This document shows, piece by piece, positions 16,130-23,650 of a DNA stretch of 39,152 nt. Source of the DNA: Deltaproteobacteria bacterium. GTDB taxonomy: Bacteria > Myxococcota_A > Polyangia > Polyangiales > Sandaracinaceae. Numbering within the stretch: the first letter of the stretch is position 1; each line of letters starts with the position of its first letter. A model generated the notes under the pieces. It saw nothing but the letters and a program-made list of their open reading frames with translations. It did not search any database and had not been told where the DNA came from. The stretch is from positions 1 to 39,152 of the forward strand of contig JAFLCL010000053.1 in the NCBI GenBank assembly GCA_017303575.1. The letters run 5' to 3'. The translations under genes and the position numbers were made by a program.

Positions 16130-18280
16130 TTGACTGCGGGGAGCACACTCGGCAGCCTCGTCGTCGGAGGTTGGCGATGGCGACGCAACTGGCACGTTTC
16201 GTTCAGGGGGGCTGCGTTCCTCTCGCTCTTCCTGACGGCCTGCATCACGCAGGACCTGCAGTTCCGAATTCCGACCCAGTACTTCGCCACGGGCGTGTGT
16301 ACGTGCGCTGTGTGCTGGGATAGGCCCTACTGTTGGTCGCGGCTTCGACCGGATGAGTTCCCCGCGCCGGTGGATGGGGTGTGTCCGGACGGCTTCGAGC
16401 TCGCGGACGAGGCCTCGCGCTACGTCGAGACAACATGCGTCGACAGAGGCGGGCTGGTCTGCGAGACCGAGTACGTTCGTCAGACCTTCTTCTGCCATGC
16501 GGCTGAAGGCGTGGAGCTGGACCTCGTTGCGCTGACTGGCGAGCAGCGGACATGCCCCTTGCCGGGCACAGAGGCCCGCGCTCGCCTGGCCGCGATCGAT
16601 CCTTGCCAGGACGTGATCCTCGAGTGCAGGGACCCTCTCGACCCTGAGTTCGCGTCATGCGCCGAGCTACCGGCCGACACCTCGGCGTGCCCCGTGGGCT
16701 ACCAGCGAGGGCGCGAGACGTCTGGGTGTGCGGATGACGTGATGGGGATGGAGGGCACCGCTGCCCGCCTCGCTGAGCAGAAGGTCGTCACGGCGTGCGC
16801 GCATCTCGGGATGCGCGCGCCGCCCTCGGGCGGTCGGCCCGGACGCTACTGCTACACGGCGTGTCTCGACCCGCTTCAGGGCTACAACCCGGAGGTGAGC
16901 TCGTGCGAGGACAGCATCTTCGATCCACCCGAGGTCACGGCGGGAGCATACGACTGGCTCCTCGAGGATACGGGCTCGACCGTCACGATCGCTGTGGGCA
17001 CGGACCTGGCACGCTTCCCCATCGAAGGTCGCGTCGCTTCCCACGCGCCGAGGTGCCTGCCAGGGGACACCTGCCCTGCGGAGCTCTCGTCCGTGCGCAC
17101 CGTCGTGCCATCGTCGTTCACCCTGGCCGGTCAGTCCTTCGAGAACGTCATCTTCCAGAACCCGGTTCCGATTCGGGGTGGGGTGATCACTCCACTCGGC
17201 CCGAGCGAGAGTGGCATCGAGCTCCCCGTGGGCGCTCAGCTCTTCGGCAGCGCGACGACCACCCTGAGCGACGTTCGGATGGGTGCGCAGCTCACGACTG
17301 CATCGCCGATCACCGGCACGATTCGGTGGGACTTGCGGCTGGTGACCATCGACGCCGTGTTCGCAGACGCGATGACCGAGACGGTGGTGTCTCTGCACAT
17401 CGTGGGTCGGATTCCGAATCGAGCGCCGTTGGCGGAGGCGGGTCCGGATCTGACGGTCGAGTGCACAGATCCCGCAGGGGCCGAGGTGAGCTTGAGCGGC
17501 GCTGCGAGCTTCGATCCGGATGACCCGCAGGGCGCTCAACTCCCGCTGTATTTCAACTGGTCGAGCTACCCGACCAACGACCGCGCTCCGGTGACGGCAC
17601 GGGGACGCATGGCCACGGTGCGGCAGCGATTGGGGCGTACCTCCTACGACCTCACCGTCAGTGACCCCATGGCGTCGTCGACCACGGACAGCATCGATGT
17701 CACCGTCGTCGACACGAGCGGAGCGGCGTTCGACGGTAGCAACCTCCCAGTGTGCATTCCCGACGACGGCCGCATGCGACTCTTCGACGCCGCCGCGTAC
17801 GGTGCAGCGTTCCGCGACAGTTGCGATGCGTCGTTGAGCTTTCGAGTGCTCGCGATCACCAGCAGTCAAGTCGACCGCGGAGTTCGGACGCCCGACATCC
17901 GGGTCGGCAGCAGCGGAGCGTTCTGCACACGTGGCGAGCGAGAACCTCTTGCCCCCGATTCTCGGGCATACGCCGTGACCATCGAGGCGAGCGACGACCA
18001 CGGGAACACTGCGGTTGGAACCTTCCCCGTCGTCGTCCCGTCGGGCGCCTGCCCAGGGGGGACGTGGGCAGTGCCTGCCGTCGCGGACTCCGACTCGCGA
18101 TGTGGCTCGATTCCGACCTCCGACGCTGGGGTCGCACCGGACGCGGGCGTGCAGCCCCCCGGCGGGTGTCAGGGCTGCTCGGTTCGACGCGCCAGTGACG
18201 GACTGGCGGTCTCGCTGATCGCGCTTCTCGCTGCGATGACGACGCGACGTCGTGCTCGTCGGTCGAGGAGCGAGAAGTGA
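16130..18280 (+). CDS. Cysteine-rich lipoprotein with PKD-like region and MYXO-CTERM-like tail
   Basis: Predicted surface protein of 716 residues. A hydrophobic N-terminal segment ends in the lipobox FLSLFLTACI (Cys at about residue 38). A Cys-rich region of about 250 residues with many C-P-x-G/C pairs follows. From about residue 430 a PKD/cadherin-like module begins (NRAPLAEAGPDLTVEC, then SLSGAASFDPDDPQG, the usual PKD opening). The C-terminus is GGCQGCSVRRASDGLAVS, a hydrophobic stretch and an Arg cluster, like the MYXO-CTERM sorting tail. Only TTG 16130 precedes the lipobox in frame; no ATG or GTG is present, so the gene may have lost its original 5' end where the duplicated oleB segment joins. 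It starts 8 bases after the end of that repeat. Base composition is slightly less GC-rich than in its neighbours. Confidence 0.7.
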   Translation: MTAGSTLGSLVVGGWRWRRNWHVSFRGAAFLSLFLTACITQDLQFRIPTQYFATGVCTCAVCWDRPYCWSRLRPDEFPAPVDGVCPDGFELADEASRYVETTCVDRGGLVCETEYVRQTFFCHAAEGVELDLVALTGEQRTCPLPGTEARARLAAIDPCQDVILECRDPLDPEFASCAELPADTSACPVGYQRGRETSGCADDVMGMEGTAARLAEQKVVTACAHLGMRAPPSGGRPGRYCYTACLDPLQGYNPEVSSCEDSIFDPPEVTAGAYDWLLEDTGSTVTIAVGTDLARFPIEGRVASHAPRCLPGDTCPAELSSVRTVVPSSFTLAGQSFENVIFQNPVPIRGGVITPLGPSESGIELPVGAQLFGSATTTLSDVRMGAQLTTASPITGTIRWDLRLVTIDAVFADAMTETVVSLHIVGRIPNRAPLAEAGPDLTVECTDPAGAEVSLSGAASFDPDDPQGAQLPLYFNWSSYPTNDRAPVTARGRMATVRQRLGRTSYDLTVSDPMASSTTDSIDVTVVDTSGAAFDGSNLPVCIPDDGRMRLFDAAAYGAAFRDSCDASLSFRVLAITSSQVDRGVRTPDIRVGSSGAFCTRGEREPLAPDSRAYAVTIEASDDHGNTAVGTFPVVVPSGACPGGTWAVPAVADSDSRCGSIPTSDAGVAPDAGVQPPGGCQGCSVRRASDGLAVSLIALLAAMTTRRRARRSRSEK

Positions 18281-18756
18281 GGCCATGGAGGTGGCGAGCG
18301 ATCGCCGCTCTGCTGATGGTCAGTGGTGTCGGGTGCTATGCGAGTCACGAGCGCGAGCCCGACGCGGCCACGCCAGACGCGGGCACCGTTCTCGCTGCGT
18401 GTCTCCCGAATGGCGGCGTCGCAGGCGAGTGCCCTCCGGACAGGACAGACCGCCGCTACCGGATCGTGCGCGGCGAAGTGGTGAGCGGCGGAGAGACGAT
18501 CGAGGTGTGCGTCTGCGCGCCCTCCGCCTGTCAGCCCTACGTCGAGCTCGGCTGTCGGGGCAGCCGTCCGGCGACGGACCCTCCTGGACTCGAGTGCGCC
18601 TACACGGTGCCTCGCAATGACGGAGGAGGATACTGTCTGCACCCCTGTGAGGGAGACGATGACTGCCCAGAACGGACGCGGTGCTTCGATGTCAGCGACG
18701 TGATGGACCATCCGTTCGACATGCCGCGAGCCTGCTTCGCGGTGCTCGAGGATTGA
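18277..18756 (+). CDS. Cysteine-rich lipoprotein
   Basis: Lipoprotein of 159 residues. The start GTG 18277 overlaps the TGA of the preceding gene (GTGA), so the two are coupled. The leader is MRPWRWRAIAALLMVSGVGC with Cys20 as the likely lipidation site. The mature part has a DAATPDAGT linker and about ten Cys, including VCVCAPSAC, a pattern seen in many myxobacterial disulphide-rich surface proteins. No catalytic motif. The stop is 4 bases before the second oleB-derived repeat begins, so this gene and its partner make up the whole block between the two repeat copies. Confidence 0.75.
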   Translation: MRPWRWRAIAALLMVSGVGCYASHEREPDAATPDAGTVLAACLPNGGVAGECPPDRTDRRYRIVRGEVVSGGETIEVCVCAPSACQPYVELGCRGSRPATDPPGLECAYTVPRNDGGGYCLHPCEGDDDCPERTRCFDVSDVMDHPFDMPRACFAVLED

Positions 18757-18760
18757 CCGT

Positions 18761-19373
18761 TGATCGAGCACGTCGCGCCCCCAATGCAGAAGGGGCGTGC
18801 TCCATCTCGCTCGTGGTGCACGACTGGGGCGGGATGATCGGCACCGCGTGGGCCGTCGATCACGCCGATCGTGTTGCGAAGATGGTCGTGATGAACACGG
18901 CCGCGTTCCCGCTGCCGAAGAGCAAGCGCTTCCCTGCGCCGCTCGCGCTCACGCGCACACCGCTCGGGGCGCTGCTCGTGCGCGGCGGCAACGCGTTCTC
19001 GCGCACGGCCTCGCGTGTGTGCGTGAAGAAGGGCGCGCTGCCGCGCGAGGTCCGCAAGGCCTACACGGCTCCGTACAGGAGCTGGGCCGATCGCATCGCG
19101 ACGCTGCGCTTCGTCGAGGACATCCCGCTGAAGACGACCGACCGCGCGTACCGCGTGGTGTCCGACACCGAGGGCAAGCTCCCGCGCTTGGCCGACAAGC
19201 CGATGCTGCTCGCCTTTGGCCTTCGGGACTTCGTCTTCGATCGACACTTCCTCGCCGACTGGGAGCGCCATTTTCCCAGAGCCGAGGTGATGCGCTTCGA
19301 AGACGCAGGCCACTACGTGCTCGAAGACGAGCGCGACACGCTGCTACCGAAGATCGCCTCGTTCTTGAGGTGA
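18761..19373 (+). pseudogene. Truncated oleB (C-terminal fragment)
   Basis: Encodes the last about 190 residues of OleB, with Asp nucleophile (HDWGG), the acid residue and GHYVLED all retained. It lacks the first 115 residues, including the HGNP oxyanion motif, and has a frame-changing 24-for-10 base replacement near its left end, so LIEHVAP is out of frame with the rest. It has no start of its own with a ribosome site. Compared with the intact gene, only one amino acid differs in the aligned part (Lys to Arg in HFPKAEV); all other differences are synonymous. Non-functional as an enzyme is the likely reading. Confidence 0.88.
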
Positions 19374-19376
19374 TCC
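18761..19376 (+). repeat. Direct repeat copy 2: truncated oleB segment
   Basis: Copy of 15521-16122. The junction region 18781-18804 (24 bases) replaces 10 bases of the intact gene. From 18805 on, the copy runs 572 bases with 13 base differences and no gaps, and stops matching 3 bases after the stop codon. Confidence 0.95.
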
Positions 19377-19407
19377 AGCGCGGCACGTGCGCCGGCCATG
19401 GATCACG

Positions 19408-19917
19408 TCACGGGTAGACGAGGATGATGTGCTGGGTGAGGGCACCCTCGAGCAGGGATCGGCCCTCCTCGCCCCAGCCGTGCAGCCAATGCTCGAGCTC
19501 GACTTCCATGTCGCCCATGTTCGCGAAGTGACTGGGTATGAGGTTCGAGCACACAGGGTCCGCCGCGAGCGCGGGAAAGTCCCATGTCGCCGCGAGGCGA
19601 GGCAGCAGCAGGTTGGGCAAATCGGGTAGCCCGCGGCCCCCGTCGGCCTCGGGCGAGAAGTAGACCCAATGCTCGGGACCCATGAATTCATCGATGCTCT
19701 GCGTGCCGTCATCCTCCGGAACGGGCGGCAGGATCGCAATGCGCCGTGGCGTGCAGAAGGTACCGTCACGAAGAACTTCCACCCAGCCGTTGGCGTCTCG
19801 AACACGCAGGAACTCGAGGTCGGGCGGGGCGCGTCTGGCGAGCATTCGGACGAAGTCCGCGTCGGCGGCCACGTCCTGGAATTCACCGAGATGAAAGGGC
19901 CGCAGACTGAAGGTCAC
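19408..19917 (-). CDS. Unrecognised protein
   Basis: A 169-residue protein from GTG 19917, where CGGAG sits about 7 bases upstream as a ribosome site; an ATG at 20028 would add 37 residues of low-complexity look. No signal peptide or membrane segment. It contains WVEVLRDGTFCTPRRIAILPP, a Trp/Glu-rich stretch EHWVYFSPEADGG and an acidic helix DMEVELEHWLHGWGEEG near the end. Domain unknown. It lies in a stretch (19377-20322) of short, unfamiliar genes with less extreme third-position GC than the flanks, next to the oleB duplication, and so is probably accessory DNA. Confidence 0.55.
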   Translation of the reverse strand: MTFSLRPFHLGEFQDVAADADFVRMLARRAPPDLEFLRVRDANGWVEVLRDGTFCTPRRIAILPPVPEDDGTQSIDEFMGPEHWVYFSPEADGGRGLPDLPNLLLPRLAATWDFPALAADPVCSNLIPSHFANMGDMEVELEHWLHGWGEEGRSLLEGALTQHIILVYP

Positions 19918-20020
19918 GAGTGTCTCCGAGTTCCGAGAGATCGATCCAGAGGGTCGACCGAGTGGTCGAACGAGCCTGGCACTTCCCCCGTGCGAGGGCG
20001 CGGTCCGATGGCTGTCCGCG

Positions 20021-20081
20021 AGCGTCATCGATCCACGCCGAGCGTAGGCCCATCGTCATCGATCGACCGCGAGAGTGGGCC
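20021..20081. repeat. Imperfect 30-base tandem repeat
   Basis: 20021-20050 and 20051-20081 align over about 30 bases, each with a TCATCGAT core followed by a GC-rich part ending in GGCC. The copies differ at several positions and by one base in length. Read on the minus strand, both give a peptide of the type GPTLxVDR followed by TGA. Confidence 0.55.
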
Positions 20082-20202
20082 AGTGGAACCATGCGTAGAA
20101 CTCGAGGCCGACGGCCTTGGCGCCCAGGTACTTCCCGCGCACAGCATCCGCGGGAGATTCGAGCCCGAAGCAGGCGGCCACGACCTCGCCACAGTTGCTC
20201 AT
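20056..20202 (-). CDS. Short hypothetical protein, possibly a gene remnant
   Basis: A 48-residue reading frame from ATG 20202 with a purine-rich GGAGGGAG about 11 bases upstream. The peptide begins MSNCGEVVAACFG and continues GKYLGAKAVGLEFYAWFHWP, which looks like genuine protein sequence rather than a random frame. The stop lies inside the imperfect tandem repeat at 20021-20081. It may be the surviving piece of a longer gene. No family recognised. Confidence 0.35.
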   Translation of the reverse strand: MSNCGEVVAACFGLESPADAVRGKYLGAKAVGLEFYAWFHWPTLAVDR

Positions 20203-20284
20203 GCCGATCCCGCTCCCTCCGCGGGTCAGCCCACTGTGCGTCTGGGCCGATGTGCGGTGCTGGTCTGTCGGCCGACAGATCGGC

Positions 20285-20902
20285 TCAGTCGCGGCCGACC
20301 AGGCCGCGTGCGACAGCGGCACGGGTGAGGTCGGCGGCGTTGTGAGCGTCGAGCTTGGTCATCAGGCGCTCGCGGTGGCTCTCGACCGTCCGAACCGCGA
20401 GCCCGAGCTTTGCCGCGATCTCCTTGTTCGTGAGACCGCGACCCACGCAGCGCAGGACCTCGGTCTCTCGAGGTGACAAGCCGGACGAGCCTCGCTGGAG
20501 CGCGCGCTTGCACGCCTCGCTGAGGAAGGTGTCGCCCCGGGCGACCGCCTCGATCGCACGGCCGATGGTGACGGTTCCCTCGCACTTCGAAACGAAGCCA
20601 CATGCTCCTGCCTCGAGCGATCGCTGGATGTTGTCCGCGCTCGCGTCGCCACTGAGCATGAGCGACCGCAGCCCACGAGGCGCCCAATGGCGCACCAGCT
20701 CGATCCCGCACTCGTGGGTGAGGCGGACGTCGACCACGGCGACCACGTCGCCGAGCGGTCTGCGGGCGAGCGCCTCGTCTGCCGCCGCCAGCGTGCTGAC
20801 CACCAGACAACGACCGAATCCGAGGCGTGCGGCCAGAGCCACCAGGCCCTGCGCGAGGAGGGGATGATCCTCGACGACGAGGACGGTGGAAGCTCGCTCC
20901 AT
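20285..20902 (-). CDS. NarL/FixJ-type response regulator
   Basis: Two-component response regulator of 205 residues from ATG 20902. The receiver domain (about residues 5-120) begins STVLVVEDHP, has the phosphoacceptor Asp58 in AVVDVRLTHECG, and includes LMLSGDA and a Lys in GFVSKCEG. A LuxR-type DNA-binding domain follows (about 140-200): LSPRETEVLRCVGRGLTNKE, IAAKLGLAVRTVESHRERL. It would be a transcription activator controlled by phosphorylation. The partner kinase may be one of the two hybrid histidine kinases at 21647-24750. A perfect 14-base palindrome lies over the expected -35 region of this gene, which could be an autoregulatory site. Confidence 0.92.
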   Translation of the reverse strand: MERASTVLVVEDHPLLAQGLVALAARLGFGRCLVVSTLAAADEALARRPLGDVVAVVDVRLTHECGIELVRHWAPRGLRSLMLSGDASADNIQRSLEAGACGFVSKCEGTVTIGRAIEAVARGDTFLSEACKRALQRGSSGLSPRETEVLRCVGRGLTNKEIAAKLGLAVRTVESHRERLMTKLDAHNAADLTRAAVARGLVGRD

Positions 20903-20913
20903 CGGACCCGCGG

Positions 20914-20919
20914 AGCGTA
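20914..20919 (-). promoter_or_regulatory. Candidate -10 box TACGCT of the response regulator gene
   Basis: TACGCT on the minus strand ends 11 bases before ATG 20902. The position 17 bases further upstream falls on the palindrome at 20930-20943. Confidence 0.35.
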
Positions 20920-20929
20920 CCAACGGACG

Positions 20930-20943
20930 TCCCCAATTGGGGA
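20930..20943. promoter_or_regulatory. Perfect 14-base palindrome TCCCCAATTGGGGA
   Basis: TCCCCAATTGGGGA is fully self-complementary and sits in the 87-base divergent gap between the response regulator gene (start 20902) and the small protein gene (start 20990). It overlaps the predicted -35 region of the former. Its position and symmetry suit a dimeric DNA-binding protein. Confidence 0.5.
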
Positions 20944-20975
20944 GGAAACGCACCGGCCCCGAGACGTGGCCCGCG

Positions 20976-20981
20976 TACAGT
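20976..20981 (+). promoter_or_regulatory. Candidate -10 box TACAGT
   Basis: TACAGT ends 8 bases before GTG 20990. If used, the transcript would begin at or beside that GTG, favouring it over the in-frame GTG at 20966. Confidence 0.3.
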
Positions 20982-20989
20982 GCAGCGCC

Positions 20990-21481
20990 GTGCTCGCGAT
21001 CGCCCACGACAGCGCGCGCCTCATCGACGTCGTCGTTCACGGCGCCGAGCCTGTGTCCGCTGCCGACGTCTTGGTCGTCGAGACAGCGTGCAGGCGCGCC
21101 GCGAAGGCCATCGCGCAGGATCCGAGGCGCACGTCGGTCGTGCTCGTGCTCGTCGAGACCGACCAGGGCCCCGACGCAGCGCAACGCCAGCGTCTCGCAC
21201 GCGCGATGCGCAGCGTGCCTCGGTGCCTCGAGGTCTTGGTCACCGAGTCGTGGGTGGCCCGCGCGAACATGGAAGCGATGCGCGTCATGGCGCCCTCGGT
21301 GGGAGAGCGTCGGCTCGCGGCGTTCCGGCGCTACGAGGAAGCACGCGACTTTCTCGTGCGAGAGACGGGCTTCGAGCCGACGGTCTTCGACGCGCTCGTG
21401 ACCGAGGCTCGAGGGAGGGTCCGGGGGGAGCTGGGCGCTCGCGAGCACGCGACGCTCCCTGGGGACGACCTCGAGACGTAG
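20990..21481 (+). CDS. Unrecognised small protein, possibly STAS-like
   Basis: A 163-residue protein from GTG 20990 (alternative GTG 20966). The pattern of alternating strands and helices (VLVVETACRRAAKAIAQDP, VVLVLVETDQGP, LEVLVTESWVARANMEAMRV, then RRYEEARDFLVRE) recalls STAS-like single-domain proteins that occur in myxobacteria next to signalling genes, but no motif is decisive. It is divergent from the response regulator gene across a palindromic gap and converges on the hybrid kinase gene. Its position inside a two-component island suggests a signalling role; that is inference. Confidence 0.55.
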   Translation: MLAIAHDSARLIDVVVHGAEPVSAADVLVVETACRRAAKAIAQDPRRTSVVLVLVETDQGPDAAQRQRLARAMRSVPRCLEVLVTESWVARANMEAMRVMAPSVGERRLAAFRRYEEARDFLVRETGFEPTVFDALVTEARGRVRGELGAREHATLPGDDLET

Positions 21482-21539
21482 CGCTGATCGCTCAGGGACC
21501 GAGAAACCATCGATTCACGAACCGAAGGGACGCGGTGGT

Positions 21540-21600
21540 GGGGGGTCCAGGGCGAGTTCCGCAGGCCGAAGGCCGAGGATGTTTGAGCATCGAACCCCCC
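21540..21600. other. Folded intergenic element with closing G6/C6 stem
   Basis: GGGGGGT (21540-21546) pairs with ACCCCCC (21594-21600). Inside are two small hairpins: GGCC-GAA-GGCC (21564-21574) and GATG-TTTGAG-CATC (21578-21591). The whole is a 61-base three-way structure between convergent genes. There is no T-tract, so it is not a standard intrinsic terminator, though it could end transcription from both sides or be a dispersed repeat or structured RNA. Confidence 0.5.
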
Positions 21601-21646
21601 TCCGCCGCGGCCCGACTCGAAGCGGGGGATTGATTCTCGCGCTCTC

Positions 21647-23650
21647 TCAGCGCTCGCGCTCGTCGCCCGTCCCGCCGCCCCGCTGGCACGCCCGAACGAG
21701 CGCATCGCGCAGCTCGTCGGCGGTGAAGGGCTTGTCCAGACGAACGACCGTGGCTCGGCTCGTGGTGTCCACGGTGTGATTGCCAGACATGAGGACGACG
21801 GGCAGCGGGGGCGTCGTGGACGCCGCGATCAGGGCGAGCTCGTCCCCGCTCATCTCGGGCATGTGCTGGTCGGTCAGCAGCGCGTCGAACGACTCGGAGC
21901 TTCGTAGATGCGCGATGGCGGCCGCCGCCGTCGTGCAGGCGACCACGGTGCAGCCCAGAGACTCGAGCACCCACGTCGTGCCGCGGACCACGTGCGGCTC
22001 GTCGTCGACGAGCAGGACGCGCAGCGTGAGCCGCCGCGGCGAGGGGAGCTCAGCGCTCACCTTCTCGGCTCGGGCCGCGGCACTGCCCAGCGGCAGGAGG
22101 ACGATGAAGGCTGCACCGTCCCCGAGTCGGCTCTCGACCTCGATGGCCCCCTCGTGCTGCGTGATGACCGAGTGCGACACGGCCAGCCCGAGCCCGCTCC
22201 CATGGCCTGGCGCCTTCGTGGTGAAGAACGGCTCGAAGATCCGGCTGCGCACTTCCTCCGGGATCCCTACGCCGGTGTCTCGGACGGTGATCTGCGCATA
22301 CGTGCCTGGCTGAATGCCGAGACGTGCGGCGCGGGTCTCGTCCACGACCGTTGGCTCGAGCGTGACAGCCACTTCCCCCAGAGACCGCGGGATCGACTGC
22401 CAGGCATTGGTCAGCAGGTTGACCAAGACCTGGTGCAGCTGCGTGGGATCCACCAGCACCGGGGGAACGTCCGTGTGCGTGAAGCGCAGCTCGATGCCGG
22501 ATGGGATCGTCGCCCGCATCAGCGTGAGCACCTCACGAATGACTTCCTCCATCTGCGTCCAGACGCGGCTGGGGGGTGAGCGCCGACAGACCTGCAGGAG
22601 CTGCCGCGTCAGCCCACGCCCACGCTTGGTGGCCGTCGCGATCGCCTCCAGGTGCTCGTGGAGAACCGCGTCGCGCGCGGGCCAGTGGAGCGCCAGCTCC
22701 ACGTGCGTCTGCACGATGGTGAGGAGGTTGTTGAAGTCGTGTGCGACTCCACCCGCCAGCGTGCCCAATGACTCCATCTTCTGTGCGTGCCTCACGACAT
22801 CGTCCAAGCGAGCACGCTCTTCTTGCGCGCGAAGGCGCTCGGTCACGTCGCGGACGGACGCGATGACGCACGGCTGGCCCTCGATCTGCGTCGCTCCCAG
22901 GGCCACCTCCACGGGGACCTGGCGCCCGTCTCCTCGAAGGGCCCAGAGCCCCGGGCGATGCACGCCCATGAAGCGACTTCCTCGATCCTGAGTGGCAAAC
23001 GCAGCACGAAGACCCGCATGTCGGTCCCGCGCGTCGGTAGGGACGAGGTCTTCGATGCCGAGGGTGACGAGCTCATCGACGGTGCGACCGAACGTCTGCG
23101 CCGCCGAGCGGTTCGCGCGCACGATCCGACCTCGCGCGTCGGCGACCAGCAGCGCATCGGGCGCGAGATCGAAGAGCGCGGCGATCTCGTGCTCCGACCG
23201 CTCCCGCTCGAGGATCGCGGCCACCCGCTCGCCCAGCAGCGCGAGAACGTCCTCATCCACCCGAGCCACCGTTCCGTCGGCGTACCCGAGCCCGAGCGCG
23301 CCCACCCAGACATCGCAGCGCAGGAGCGGGACGACCGTGTGCACGGCCGCGGCGAACGGCGCCGGCCAGGCATCCTGATCCCGCACGATCGTGTCGGGCC
23401 ACTGCGCGGGCTGGCGTCCGAGCAGCGCGTGCACGAAGCGCAACCGAGGCGCCCCCGCCGGCTCGCCCCCAGGCGAACCGACGAGCACGCCGACGAACAC
23501 CGCGTCGGCCTCCGTGATCTCGGCAAGCCCGACGAGGATCTCCTCGATCGAGGCGCGTCGGGGGCTCCGCATCACCCACTGCAACAGGCGCTCCCGAGGA
23601 TCGGGGAGCGGAAGATGGCTGCCGGGCGAGTTGGCGCGATGGGGGCTCAC
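21647..23650 (-). CDS. Hybrid histidine kinase with GAF-like, PAS, kinase and receiver domains
   Basis: Sensor kinase of 667 residues with no membrane segment, so probably cytoplasmic. Order: GAF-like domain (about 20-160), PAS domain (about 175-290, LFDLAPDALLVADARGRIVRAN, ending in the PAC-type VIASVRDVTER), kinase A box with His304 in LAGGVAHDFNNLL, an ATP-binding domain with N box LVNLLTNAWQS, DTGVGIP and GHGSGLGLA, and a C-terminal receiver with Asp594 in LLTDQHMPEMSG and Lys in VRLDKPF. The HDFNNLL type is found in the NtrB-like/HisKA hybrid group. The start GTG 23650 overlaps the TGA of the preceding kinase gene (GTGA), so the two kinases are made from one message. Confidence 0.93.
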   Translation of the reverse strand: MSPHRANSPGSHLPLPDPRERLLQWVMRSPRRASIEEILVGLAEITEADAVFVGVLVGSPGGEPAGAPRLRFVHALLGRQPAQWPDTIVRDQDAWPAPFAAAVHTVVPLLRCDVWVGALGLGYADGTVARVDEDVLALLGERVAAILERERSEHEIAALFDLAPDALLVADARGRIVRANRSAAQTFGRTVDELVTLGIEDLVPTDARDRHAGLRAAFATQDRGSRFMGVHRPGLWALRGDGRQVPVEVALGATQIEGQPCVIASVRDVTERLRAQEERARLDDVVRHAQKMESLGTLAGGVAHDFNNLLTIVQTHVELALHWPARDAVLHEHLEAIATATKRGRGLTRQLLQVCRRSPPSRVWTQMEEVIREVLTLMRATIPSGIELRFTHTDVPPVLVDPTQLHQVLVNLLTNAWQSIPRSLGEVAVTLEPTVVDETRAARLGIQPGTYAQITVRDTGVGIPEEVRSRIFEPFFTTKAPGHGSGLGLAVSHSVITQHEGAIEVESRLGDGAAFIVLLPLGSAAARAEKVSAELPSPRRLTLRVLLVDDEPHVVRGTTWVLESLGCTVVACTTAAAAIAHLRSSESFDALLTDQHMPEMSGDELALIAASTTPPLPVVLMSGNHTVDTTSRATVVRLDKPFTADELRDALVRACQRGGGTGDERER

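Noticed and set aside
16667..18286. Minus-strand reading frame of about 540 codons across the PKD lipoprotein
   Set aside because: No motif and shadow-type composition; the plus frame has lipobox, PKD-like and tail motifs.
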